Source: RGIG4034 sp045576455
GTDB taxonomy: Bacteria > Bacillota > Clostridia > Lachnospirales > Lachnospiraceae
DNA: 64,000 nt
Assembly (NCBI GenBank): GCA_045576455.1
Contig: JAZNGM010000027.1
Coordinates: forward strand, 23,163 to 87,162
Direction of reading: 5' to 3'
A program made the translations under genes and the position numbers. Below the pieces are notes generated by a model. It was not told where the DNA came from. It searched no databases and was given only the letters and a program-made list of their open reading frames with translations. Below are positions 25,239 to 34,066 of this stretch, one piece after another (position 1 is the first letter of the stretch; the number at the start of each line of letters is the position of its first letter).

Positions 25239-26149
25239 TAAATTATCAATGGTATCCGGGACACATGACAAAAGCAAAGAGAATGATGCAGGAAAATGTT
25301 AAACTCATTGACCTTATCATTGAACTTGTTGATGCCAGAATTCCGATGAGCAGCAGAAATCCTGATATTGATGTTTTAGGAAAAGGTAAAGCAAGATTAA
25401 TTCTGATGAATAAAGCAGATCTTGCTGATGCACAAGCGAACGCAAAGTGGGAAGCATATTTTAAAGAAAAAGGTTATTACGTACTTTCACTTAATTCAAA
25501 AAACGGAAACGGTATGAAGGCGGTACAACAAAAAGTACGTGAAGCGTGTAGTGCTAAAATTGAAAAGGATAGAAAAAAGGGAATTATTAACCGTCCTGTC
25601 AGGGCCATGGTAGTTGGTATTCCTAATGTTGGTAAATCGACCTTTATTAATGCTTTTGCAGGAAAAGCCTGTACCAAGACCGGAAATAAACCCGGCGTTA
25701 CTAAAGGAAAACAATGGATACACATAAGTAAAGAACTTGAACTTTTAGATACTCCCGGAATCCTGTGGCCAAAGTTCGAAGACCAGACGATTGGGGAAAG
25801 ATTGGCGCTTATCGGCTCTATTAATGATGAAATATTGTCGGTTGAAGATTTGGCATTTGCAACCATTAAATTTTTACTTGAAAAATATCCTGACAGAATA
25901 AAAGAAAGATATAATATAGATTTTTCCGATATATCTGATGAAGATGGTAAAAGTATTGAATTAAACGTAGCAGGAGTAGATAATCTTGAACAGGCTTCCG
26001 TTATATTAAAAGTAATGGACTTAATCTGTGTGAAGCGCGGATGCCTGAAAAAGGGTAAAGAACCTGATTATTTAAGAGTGTCCGGTATGATTATGGATGA
26101 TTTCAGAAGTGGTAAACTTGGTAATATTACACTTGAACTACCGGAGTAA
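25235..26149 (+). CDS. rbgA: ribosome biogenesis GTPase RbgA (YlqF)
   Basis: 304 residues from a GTG that overlaps the lepB stop (GTGA). It is a circularly permuted GTPase: G4 (MNKADL, about residue 52) comes before G1 (GIPNVGKST, about 128) and G3 (LDTPG). The start YQWYPGHMTKA is typical. It acts in late 50S assembly with L6. The order lepB-rbgA-rnhB is conserved in Firmicutes. Confidence 0.96.
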   Translation: MINYQWYPGHMTKAKRMMQENVKLIDLIIELVDARIPMSSRNPDIDVLGKGKARLILMNKADLADAQANAKWEAYFKEKGYYVLSLNSKNGNGMKAVQQKVREACSAKIEKDRKKGIINRPVRAMVVGIPNVGKSTFINAFAGKACTKTGNKPGVTKGKQWIHISKELELLDTPGILWPKFEDQTIGERLALIGSINDEILSVEDLAFATIKFLLEKYPDRIKERYNIDFSDISDEDGKSIELNVAGVDNLEQASVILKVMDLICVKRGCLKKGKEPDYLRVSGMIMDDFRSGKLGNITLELPE

Positions 26150-26197
26150 AAGCACTAAAATAAAGTTAATACGAAAACTGCGTAAGGGGATATATTA

Positions 26198-26740
26198 ATG
26201 AAATCATGGAAGCGTGAATTGCTTAAGACGGGAATATATTTACTAATAGTACTGGGAATTACCTATTTGGTTATCCATTTTCTGGGTCAACGGACTAAAG
26301 TCAGAGGGGATAGTATGTATCCGACGATGCATCATGGTGATAATCTTATTGTAGATAAGATATCCTATCGTTTTAATGACCCGAAACGGTTTGATATTAT
26401 TGTATTTCATCCGACAAGAGAAGAAGCAGGTGTATATTATATAAAACGTATCATTGGTCTTCCGAATGAAAAGGTGCGGATTGATGAGAACGGATATATC
26501 TATATTAATGGTGAACGTCTGATGGAGTCATACGGATATCAGGTAATGTTAAATCCGGGAATTGCATTCGAAGAGATTCAGCTACAGGAAGATGAATACT
26601 TTGTCCTTGGTGATAACAGGAACGAAAGTACAGACAGCAGAAGTTCTTTTGTCGGTAATGTACATAAGGATTCTATTATAGGAAAAGCATGGCTTAAAAT
26701 TTGGCCATTCGGAAGATTTGGTTTTGTAAAACATCAGTAG
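26198..26740 (+). CDS. lepB: signal peptidase I (second of two)
   Basis: 180 residues with one N-terminal membrane helix (about 11-29). Catalytic S39 lies in GDSMYPTM and K83 in YYIKRIIGLP; GDNRNESTDSRS closes the active-site signature. It is clearly related to the signal peptidase 1.5 kb upstream but lacks that protein's long basic N-terminus, so the pair may divide substrates. It is followed by rnhB after a few bases. Confidence 0.94.
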   Translation: MKSWKRELLKTGIYLLIVLGITYLVIHFLGQRTKVRGDSMYPTMHHGDNLIVDKISYRFNDPKRFDIIVFHPTREEAGVYYIKRIIGLPNEKVRIDENGYIYINGERLMESYGYQVMLNPGIAFEEIQLQEDEYFVLGDNRNESTDSRSSFVGNVHKDSIIGKAWLKIWPFGRFGFVKHQ

Positions 26741-26750
26741 GGGAATGAAT

Positions 26751-27515
26751 ATGGGAGAACAAAAGATTTCAGCAATAAAAGAGATTTTTCAGGCAGCAAC
26801 CTTAAGTGAGCTGCCTGATTTTGTTATGCGATACAGCAATGATGAAAGAAGTGCCGTAAAAGAACTTATTAGAAAAGCGGAAAAGAAAATGAATGCCTTT
26901 GAAGAGGAAGTTAAACGGACGGAAAATATGTATACATATGAAGATGAATATAAAATGTTTTCCTATGTATGTGGCATAGACGAAGTCGGCAGAGGACCCC
27001 TTGCAGGACCGGTTGTTGCAGGCGCAGTTATCATGCCTAAAGATTTCAGGATATATGAACTTAATGATTCTAAGAAATTGAGTGAGAAGAAACGGGAAGA
27101 ACTGTATGATGTAATAATGGATAAGGCTATAGCAACCGGAATAGGCTATGCCGGTCCGGAGCGTATTGATGAGATTAATATTTTAAATGCAACCTATGAA
27201 GCAATGCGTGAAGCTATCAAGAATCTTGAAATACAACCCGATATATTATTAAATGATGCGGTTACGATACCGCTGATTTCCATTAAGCAAATTCCTATTA
27301 TTAAGGGAGATGCCAAGAGTGCATCCATTGCGGCTGCAAGTATTATTGCGAAAGTTACCAGAGACCGTCTTATGGTTCAGTATGATGAAATTATGCCACA
27401 GTACGGTTTTGCATCCAATAAAGGATATGGTGCACAGATGCATATTGATGCGTTAAGAAAATACGGTCCATCACCCATTCACAGGAAATCTTTTATTAAA
27501 AATTTTATTGATTAG
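26751..27515 (+). CDS. rnhB: ribonuclease HII
   Basis: 254 residues from ATG at 26751, preferred over ATG at 26745 because TAGGGGA ends 6 bases before it. The catalytic motif GIDEVGRGPLAGPVV starts at residue 75 (D77, E78), with later DSKKLSEKKR. About 70 residues precede the catalytic domain, as in the Bacillus enzyme. It excises ribonucleotides from DNA. An RNase HI gene is also present at 58.9 kb. Confidence 0.95.
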   Translation: MGEQKISAIKEIFQAATLSELPDFVMRYSNDERSAVKELIRKAEKKMNAFEEEVKRTENMYTYEDEYKMFSYVCGIDEVGRGPLAGPVVAGAVIMPKDFRIYELNDSKKLSEKKREELYDVIMDKAIATGIGYAGPERIDEINILNATYEAMREAIKNLEIQPDILLNDAVTIPLISIKQIPIIKGDAKSASIAAASIIAKVTRDRLMVQYDEIMPQYGFASNKGYGAQMHIDALRKYGPSPIHRKSFIKNFID

Positions 27516-27528
27516 AAACGGAGCGTAT

Positions 27529-29265
27529 ATGAGTTTTTCTTTTTCGGGCAATATTAATTTATCGGGAAAAGATATATCCGGTAAAAGTATTACATCAAAA
27601 AGAAGTTCTGCCACCGGTAGTTCGGGTCTTTTAGGAAACGGTGGCAGTAATAAGAATGCAGAATTAACGGTTGGCAGCAAAATTAGTGGTGAAATTGTAA
27701 AAATAGATAATGATAGTGTCCTTATTGCACTTGATAATGATAATGTGATTGCTGCAAAACTTGAAAAAGCGATAAATCTTGCGCTTAACAGTAAGATGAT
27801 TTTTGAAATCTGTACAGCAAAAGATAATAAAATATATTTACGTCCACTCTTAACCAACACATCTCAAGCGTCCATGATTATGGAGGCTTTAAAAAGTGCC
27901 GGCATTCATGCAGATGAAAATACCATGAATATAGTCGGACAAATGATAGAACGGGGTATGTCTATCGATAAGCAATCCCTATTACAAATGAACCGATATG
28001 TAAATGAATACAGTGACACGGATATTAATAAGTTGCTTGATATGAAACAACTTAATATACCCGTAAACGATATAAATGTGGAAAAATTTGATTCGTATTT
28101 AAACATGAGATATCAAATTAACAATACGGCAGATGAACTTTCAGATGCGTTGTCACAGGATATAAAAAGTATGCTGCAAAATGGTGGGGAACAGGAAGCA
28201 ACCGGTTTTGTTAAGGCAATTATTGATTCATTTAAATCTGTAATTTTAGAAGGAATCAGGATGCAAGTGTCTAATGGAAATGAATTGTCAGAAGCTGTAA
28301 TAAGTGTGTCTGAAGAAGCCGGAAAGGGCGAAACAGTTGTTGCAAATGTTACGTTAGCGCCGACGGCTGATTTTAGTGGAGAGAATCCTGACAGGCTAAT
28401 AAATGCACCTCTTAGCGAAGATATGAACAATGGCTTAAATCTAAGTGGTAGCGAAGCTAATCCTGTTAAGCTGAATACCGGTGAGAATATATTACCTGCA
28501 ATGGAGACTAAACCCCAAAATGTTCAGGTACAGAATAATCTCTTATATAACAATACTTTACTTGCTTTCAATAAATTAGAAACGATTCTAAATGATTTTA
28601 TCAATAGCCCTTCGGATGTAATCCTTGATTCTTTGGAAGAAACCGTAAAAAGTCTTTTAAAAGAAACCTGGTCAATCAATCCGGAAGTCTATTTAAAAGA
28701 TGGAGCCGCTTTTGTAAAAGAATTAAACCATATATATCAATCTATGCTTGAAACGGCAAGAACGCTTAACGAAAATTTGGAAGCGGTTACTAAGAGTGAA
28801 GGAAGATTAAAAGAAGCGTCAAATAACCTTAAAAACAATATTACTTTTTTGTCTGACCTAAATCAGAGTTTTACCTATATGCAGATACCGTTACATCTTT
28901 CTAATAATTACAAAAACAGTGAACTATATGTATATTCAAGAAAGAAGAATTTGACCGCTAAAGAGGGAGAATTAACAGCCTTTTTACATTTGGATATGGA
29001 AAATTTAGGACCGGTTGATATTAAAGTAAGTTTACTTAATAACAATATAAAAACAAAATTTATACTTAAAAATGAAGAGACAATTGCTTTTATAGAAGAA
29101 AACATGCATTTTCTTAATAACCGGCTTCATAATAAGGGGTATAACGTAGATACGGAATATGAGAATATGGAAACTGAATTTAATGTCGTTCATGAAATGA
29201 AAACTGATGCAGGAATAAGTACACCACAGAGCCTATATCAATACTCATTTGATGTAAGGGCATAA
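27529..29265 (+). CDS. FliK-like protein in the YlqG position
   Basis: 578 residues from ATG at 27529, with ACGGAG 5 bases upstream; a TTG at 27508 is in frame but lies inside rnhB. No signal peptide or membrane helix is seen. The N-terminus is Ser/Gly-rich, the middle is polar and probably helical, and the C-terminal part (about 460-560: GELTAFLHLDMENLGPVDIK) resembles the flagellar hook-length control (FliK C-terminal) domain. In B. subtilis the corresponding locus is rbgA-rnhB-ylqG-ylqH. The next gene encodes an FlhB-like fragment, matching the FliK-FlhB partnership of flagellar export. No other flagellar gene is in the window, so a flagellar role is not shown. Confidence 0.65.
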   Translation: MSFSFSGNINLSGKDISGKSITSKRSSATGSSGLLGNGGSNKNAELTVGSKISGEIVKIDNDSVLIALDNDNVIAAKLEKAINLALNSKMIFEICTAKDNKIYLRPLLTNTSQASMIMEALKSAGIHADENTMNIVGQMIERGMSIDKQSLLQMNRYVNEYSDTDINKLLDMKQLNIPVNDINVEKFDSYLNMRYQINNTADELSDALSQDIKSMLQNGGEQEATGFVKAIIDSFKSVILEGIRMQVSNGNELSEAVISVSEEAGKGETVVANVTLAPTADFSGENPDRLINAPLSEDMNNGLNLSGSEANPVKLNTGENILPAMETKPQNVQVQNNLLYNNTLLAFNKLETILNDFINSPSDVILDSLEETVKSLLKETWSINPEVYLKDGAAFVKELNHIYQSMLETARTLNENLEAVTKSEGRLKEASNNLKNNITFLSDLNQSFTYMQIPLHLSNNYKNSELYVYSRKKNLTAKEGELTAFLHLDMENLGPVDIKVSLLNNNIKTKFILKNEETIAFIEENMHFLNNRLHNKGYNVDTEYENMETEFNVVHEMKTDAGISTPQSLYQYSFDVRA

Positions 29266-29281
29266 TGTAGAAAGGGTAGTT

Positions 29282-29554
29282 ATGAATAAGCAGAAGCAGG
29301 CAATTGCATTAGAATATGATCCCAATGAACCGGCACCGAAAGTTATTGCCACCGGTACCGGAAGAATTGCAGAACGTATTATTGAAGAAGCAAAAAAAGA
29401 GAATATACCGATTCATGCGGATGAAAAACTGGCGGCTACTTTAGCTAAACTTGAAATTGGTGAAATGATTCCTCCTGAATTATATGAAGTGGTAGCGGAA
29501 ATTCTTGTTTTTGTTGATGCTATGGACAGAATAAGGAGTAAAATGAATAAATAA
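29282..29554 (+). CDS. ylqH: FlhB-like C-terminal domain protein (YlqH family)
   Basis: 90 residues matching the cytoplasmic FlhB/YscU domain after its autocleavage site: AIALEYDPNEPAPKVIATG aligns with the FlhB segment that follows NPTH, and the NPTH motif and membrane part are absent. The product therefore equals the free C-terminal cleavage fragment of an export-switch protein. It is encoded 16 bases after the FliK-like gene. Confidence 0.88.
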   Translation: MNKQKQAIALEYDPNEPAPKVIATGTGRIAERIIEEAKKENIPIHADEKLAATLAKLEIGEMIPPELYEVVAEILVFVDAMDRIRSKMNK

Positions 29555-29557
29555 TTT

Positions 29558-29944
29558 ATGAATAATAGGGAACTGGGCAAAAAGTATGAAGATATTGCAA
29601 TGCAGTATCTTGAAAAAACAGGATTTAAGATTCTTGAAAGAAACTATAGGATTAGGACAGGGGAAATTGACATTATTGCTTTAAAGCCCGTTTGTTATAA
29701 TAAAAAGATAAATGAATTACATTTGATAGAAGTAAAATTCCGCCGTAATTTAAGTTGCGGATTACCGGAAGAAGCCGTGGGCATTAAAAAGCAAAAACAA
29801 ATCTGTAAAGTATATGATTATTATAGATTAACACATCCTAAATATAACGACTGTCAGGTATGTTTTGATATAGTAGCAATTAATGGTGTTAATATTAATT
29901 TTTATGAAAATGTTTTTTATTACAGTTCTAATGCACTTTTTTAG
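29558..29944 (+). CDS. yraN: YraN family protein (UPF0102), nuclease-like
   Basis: 128 residues. The fold is that of restriction-endonuclease-like proteins: GEIDII (E36, D38) and the LIEVKFR strand (E58, K60) form the expected D-(E-x-K) metal site. The start lies 3 bases after ylqH without a clear ribosome site, so translation is likely coupled. Linkage to rnhB is conserved in many bacteria. No substrate is established. Confidence 0.9.
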   Translation: MNNRELGKKYEDIAMQYLEKTGFKILERNYRIRTGEIDIIALKPVCYNKKINELHLIEVKFRRNLSCGLPEEAVGIKKQKQICKVYDYYRLTHPKYNDCQVCFDIVAINGVNINFYENVFYYSSNALF

Positions 29945-29957
29945 GAGATAGATTACT

Positions 29958-30794
29958 ATGCAGTTAAATATAAAAAGTAAAACCATGAATGAACATAATA
30001 TAAATAATGTAAAAGTACTTACGTTTAAAGACTGGGAAAAGTATGAATTTATGAAACATATTTTTACAACCAGAAAAGGTGGCGTAAGTAAGGGTGAGTT
30101 TGCTGAAATGAATTTAAGCTATACCCGGGGAGATGATAAGCATGCTGTTGATATCAATTATAAAATTATAGCTCAAGTCATGGAATCGGATATAGCTGAT
30201 TTTGTTTGTTCCGATCAAACGCATACGGATAATATAAAAATTGTAACGGGAAAAGACCGGGGGAAAGGAACGGTGCTTCCCCGTGACTATACGGATGTAG
30301 ACGGACTTCTCACAAATGAAGAAGAACTTGTTTTGGGCTGTTTTTTTGCAGACTGTGTTCCTATTTACTTCATGGATCCTAAAAAAAAGGTGATTGGGAT
30401 TTGTCATTCGGGCTGGCGGGGTACGGTTAAAAAGATTGCGGTAAAAATGGTACAACTGATGGAGAAAGAATTCCATTCGGATATTAAGGATATTCATGCG
30501 GCAATAGGACCTTCCATATGTAAAAATTGCTATGAAGTAAGTTATGATGTTTACAAGGAATTTATCGGTTTACCTTATATGGAACAAATTATAACAGATA
30601 AAGGAAATGGCAAATACCTTCTTGATTTGTGGAAAGCTAATGAATGTATGCTTCTTTACGCAGGATTAAGTGCTAAGAATATTGTCGTGACGGATATATG
30701 TACCGCTTGTAATAGCGAGATACTTTTTTCGCATCGTAAAACCGGTGGAAAAAGAGGAAATTTGGGAGCTTTTGTAAAAATAAGAAAATCTTAA
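29958..30794 (+). CDS. pgeF: peptidoglycan editing factor PgeF (multicopper-oxidase-like laccase domain)
   Basis: 278 residues. Cys/His metal ligands are visible in DQTHTDNI, DCVPIYFMD, CHSGWRGTVKKI and GPSICKNCYEV, the signature of the YfiH/PgeF/YlmD family. Members act on non-canonical peptidoglycan precursors or on nucleosides (purine nucleoside phosphorylase and adenosine deaminase activities are reported for the family). It is last in the rbgA-to-pgeF run. Confidence 0.9.
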   Translation: MQLNIKSKTMNEHNINNVKVLTFKDWEKYEFMKHIFTTRKGGVSKGEFAEMNLSYTRGDDKHAVDINYKIIAQVMESDIADFVCSDQTHTDNIKIVTGKDRGKGTVLPRDYTDVDGLLTNEEELVLGCFFADCVPIYFMDPKKKVIGICHSGWRGTVKKIAVKMVQLMEKEFHSDIKDIHAAIGPSICKNCYEVSYDVYKEFIGLPYMEQIITDKGNGKYLLDLWKANECMLLYAGLSAKNIVVTDICTACNSEILFSHRKTGGKRGNLGAFVKIRKS

Positions 30795-30857
30795 GAAAGT
30801 ATAGCGTATAAGTTAAACTCATTGTGTTTTAATATAGGTATATGAGGAGGATAAATT

Positions 30858-31553
30858 ATGAAAATACTGGTTTGTGATGATGATAAGGAAATTGTAGATG
30901 CAATAGAGATATATTTAAAACAGGAAGATTATGAAGTAGTTAAAGCATACGATGGTTATGATGCTATCGATATTGTTAAGAACGACGCTATAGATTTATT
31001 GATTTTGGATATCATGATGCCCATGTTGGATGGAATCAGTACGGCACTTAGAATACGCGAATTCAGTACCATTCCGATTATCATCCTTTCTGCAAAATCG
31101 CAGGATATGGATAAAATCATGGGCTTAAATATGGGAGCGGACGATTATATTACAAAGCCGTTTAATCCGTTAGAGCTTTTAGCACGTGTCAAATCACAAT
31201 TAAGAAGATATAAGAAATTAAGCAGCCATACGGAAGATGACAGTGAAATATATTCCGTGGGTGGATTGGTTATTAATGATTCTACCAAAGAGGTTAATGT
31301 TGACGGCGATATTATTAAGCTGACTCCTATGGAATATAATATTCTTCTTTTGCTGGTTAAAAATCAGGGAAAAGTTTTTTCGATTAAGAATATTTATGAG
31401 CAAATATGGAATGAAGAAGCTATCGGTGCCGATAACACCGTTGCCGTACATATCAGACATATTAGGGAAAAAATAGAAGTGAATCCACGCGATCCGAAGT
31501 ATCTTAAAGTAGTTTGGGGCGTTGGATATAAAATTGAACGACATGAAGGTTAG
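30858..31553 (+). CDS. OmpR/VanR-type response regulator
   Basis: 231 residues. The receiver domain has D7/D8 acidic pocket, phospho-acceptor D51 (LLILDIMMP) and K100 (YITKPF). A C-terminal winged-helix DNA-binding domain (about 130-228) carries KLTPMEYNILLLLVKN and VWGVGYKIE. A GAGGAGG site precedes ATG. It is paired with the following sensor kinase, 4 bases downstream. The VanR resemblance is at family level and does not imply vancomycin sensing. Confidence 0.93.
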   Translation: MKILVCDDDKEIVDAIEIYLKQEDYEVVKAYDGYDAIDIVKNDAIDLLILDIMMPMLDGISTALRIREFSTIPIIILSAKSQDMDKIMGLNMGADDYITKPFNPLELLARVKSQLRRYKKLSSHTEDDSEIYSVGGLVINDSTKEVNVDGDIIKLTPMEYNILLLLVKNQGKVFSIKNIYEQIWNEEAIGADNTVAVHIRHIREKIEVNPRDPKYLKVVWGVGYKIERHEG

Positions 31554-31557
31554 TTAA

Positions 31558-34002
31558 ATGGAAACAAAAAAGAGCAGACTGAATAAAATCATAAAACAAA
31601 TTATGGCGATTAGTTTTTCGCTCTTTTTTACGTGCTTTTTTATATTATTTTATGAAGCGGTTAAAAACAATAAAAGTATTCCATACATTATGGAAGATGA
31701 GAGTGTAAAGGAAAGTTTTGAAGATACATCCGATTTTCAAGCATTAATAAAGGAGTTTGTTGAAAAGACAATACGCTATGTAGTTATATGCGACCAATTT
31801 GAAACGGATGGAGAATTTGACCGTTTTAAGGAAATTGATATTTTTCAGTATGCTACCCGAAAAGAATTAGGAAAATTACGAATTCCGAGAAAAGTGGCTT
31901 CCTATTATCTTGATGACTTAATTAATTGGGGTAAATCAGGAGTGGAATTATACTTCGCTGATTATAACGAATATGAGCAAATGTATAATGATGCAAAGCT
32001 ATCTCCTGAGTTTAATAATAATACTAATAATACTAATATTAATAATAATAATTTTGTTGTTGAATATGATTTTCCTTATGAAAACAATAATAAACTGGTT
32101 AACATTTTATTGGATGAATTATATTATCCGACGGATCAAAGTCCTTTAATTTTGCATAGTGATACGTTTTCAGAGTTTGCCCAACATAGCGAATATTTAC
32201 AGGAAACGGTAGAGGATATTTCTTATAATTTTGAGCAGTATCAGAAATTATCCCAAGTTTTGAAAAAAAGTAATTTTAAATATTATATTGCATATTTTTA
32301 CAATAACGACTGGCAGGTATATACCAATTGTTTAAAAGGACGAGTTATAAACAGAAATGCTACGCTGGATGAAATTAACCAGTATTTTCTTAATAACGGA
32401 AGATACATCTACTGCAACTACGATAATTTAACAGCAGTGTCCAATATTGGTGTTTCCCCGGAAGTTGTATGGAATGAAATTAACGATTATTATTATGCAT
32501 ACCCTAACAGTAATATCAGAATGTGGTTTGGGGTTGATACTGATTATTTGGTAAAAGACATTTTTAGCAGGTATAAAGAGAGTTATACGGATTCTTTTAA
32601 CATATTCAGGGTAATCGTTATGCTTGGTACAGCATTTGGAATGATTTCGCTTATCATGCTGGTAGTACTTTCGTTAAAAGAACCGGTTATTAGTGAAAAA
32701 ATACGTATTATTGATCATTTGAAAACCGAAATTATTATGCTTATCGGCTTGGGGTCAATTGCCTTATTCATGTTTGTTACGCTTAAAATATCTGATCTTT
32801 TGAAGGATTATATGTACTTTAATACCTTTATCGGATATGGTATTGACAAATTTATTACCATCATGTGTCTGATGGGTGTAAGTTATGTTTTTATTAATTA
32901 TATTCTCCATATATATTTAGCTTTCATACGACGTATAAAGAAGAATGAACTTCTTAAAGAATCAATAATTAAATCCTTTTACGATATTTGCGTATACACT
33001 TTTTATCACCCGAGAATTTTAATACGTACGCTGATTCCGTACATAGGGTTTACGGTAATAAATATTGTACTTATATTAAATATTATAACGGTTAATTTTG
33101 CTTTTATTTTTCCTACCGTAATTTTAAACCTCTATGTAGGATATAAGCTTTTTAAAAGCAATAAGATGCGCATAAGCATTATGGAAGGTATAAAGCAAAT
33201 ACAAAATGGGAATTTAGACCATAAGATTAATTTAGAATTTATGCGTGGAGATAATCTTATGGTTGCAGAAGCCATTAACGAAATGGGAGATGGTATTAAA
33301 TTGGCAGTTGAGTCCAGTATGAAGGACGAAAAAATGAAAGCCGATATTATTACGAACGTTTCCCATGATATTAAAACACCGCTTACTTCTATTATTAGTT
33401 ATATAGATCTGATTAAACGGGAAGAAATCTATAATGAAAAGGTACTTGAATATGTTAATATTCTTGACGCGAAATCACAACGGTTAAAACAGCTTACAGA
33501 TGATTTGGTTGAAGCATCCAAGATTTCATCGGGTAATATTTCCCTTGTGCTGGACCGTATTGATTTGGTACAGATGATTATTCAGGCAGAGGGCGAATTT
33601 GAAGAAAAATTTGAGGATCATCATCTTAATGTTGTTATTGAAGTGCCGGATGAGCCGGTATATATTCTTGCAGATAGCAGAAGAATATGGAGAATTTTTG
33701 AAAACCTGTTCATGAATATTATTAAATATGCAATGAAAGATACCCGGGTTTACATTTCACTTAATGTGGTTGATGATGAAGCACAGCTTTCGTTTAAAAA
33801 TATTTCGAGTGAAAAGCTGGAGCTTAATGCAAATGATCTTACGGAGCGTTTTATAAGAGGAGATGCATCCAGAAGTACAGAAGGAAGCGGGCTGGGGTTA
33901 TTTATCTCTAAGAGTTTAACACAATTACTGGGTGGTAAATTCGATGTATATCTGGATGGCGATTTGTTTAAGGTAATTATTTCGTTTTCCATTGACAAAT
34001 AA
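31558..34002 (+). CDS. six-helix sensor histidine kinase with large extracytoplasmic domain
   Basis: 814 residues. One membrane helix (about 16-34) leads to a roughly 310-residue external region that includes an Asn-rich stretch (about 156-168). About five more helices follow between 345 and 540, then a HAMP-like linker. The phospho-accepting histidine is H603 in NVSHDIKTPLTS, and the ATPase part has NLFMNIIKYA and the GSGLGLFISKS box. The unusually large external domain suggests a surface ligand; it does not match a sensor domain I can name. It is cotranscribed with the response regulator. The tyrS promoter overlaps its last codons. Confidence 0.9.
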   Translation: METKKSRLNKIIKQIMAISFSLFFTCFFILFYEAVKNNKSIPYIMEDESVKESFEDTSDFQALIKEFVEKTIRYVVICDQFETDGEFDRFKEIDIFQYATRKELGKLRIPRKVASYYLDDLINWGKSGVELYFADYNEYEQMYNDAKLSPEFNNNTNNTNINNNNFVVEYDFPYENNNKLVNILLDELYYPTDQSPLILHSDTFSEFAQHSEYLQETVEDISYNFEQYQKLSQVLKKSNFKYYIAYFYNNDWQVYTNCLKGRVINRNATLDEINQYFLNNGRYIYCNYDNLTAVSNIGVSPEVVWNEINDYYYAYPNSNIRMWFGVDTDYLVKDIFSRYKESYTDSFNIFRVIVMLGTAFGMISLIMLVVLSLKEPVISEKIRIIDHLKTEIIMLIGLGSIALFMFVTLKISDLLKDYMYFNTFIGYGIDKFITIMCLMGVSYVFINYILHIYLAFIRRIKKNELLKESIIKSFYDICVYTFYHPRILIRTLIPYIGFTVINIVLILNIITVNFAFIFPTVILNLYVGYKLFKSNKMRISIMEGIKQIQNGNLDHKINLEFMRGDNLMVAEAINEMGDGIKLAVESSMKDEKMKADIITNVSHDIKTPLTSIISYIDLIKREEIYNEKVLEYVNILDAKSQRLKQLTDDLVEASKISSGNISLVLDRIDLVQMIIQAEGEFEEKFEDHHLNVVIEVPDEPVYILADSRRIWRIFENLFMNIIKYAMKDTRVYISLNVVDDEAQLSFKNISSEKLELNANDLTERFIRGDASRSTEGSGLGLFISKSLTQLLGGKFDVYLDGDLFKVIISFSIDK
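32014..32055 (+). repeat. AAT-type trinucleotide tract coding for Asn/Thr/Ile
   Basis: Imperfect AAT/ACT/ATT triplets encode an Asn-rich run in the external part of the sensor kinase. Gain or loss of units would keep the frame. Confidence 0.75.
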
Positions 34003-34019
34003 TGCTGAAATGCTATAAT
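33992..34019 (+). promoter_or_regulatory. SigA-type promoter of tyrS
   Basis: TTGACA (33992-33997), 16-bp spacer, TATAAT (34014-34019), both exact hexamers. The -35 lies within the last codons of the sensor kinase. The untranslated leader would be only about 40 bases. Confidence 0.75.
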
Positions 34020-34066
34020 ACATCAGACAATGTGTAACAAGTACACATGCTATTTGGAGGATAATT

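Noticed and set aside
32014..32055. Triplet tract as CRISPR or tandem-repeat array
   Set aside because: It is a short imperfect codon run inside a coding region, without spacers.
34003..34066. T-box leader for tyrS
   Set aside because: The promoter leaves only about 40 bases of leader and no T-box bulge sequence or terminator is present.
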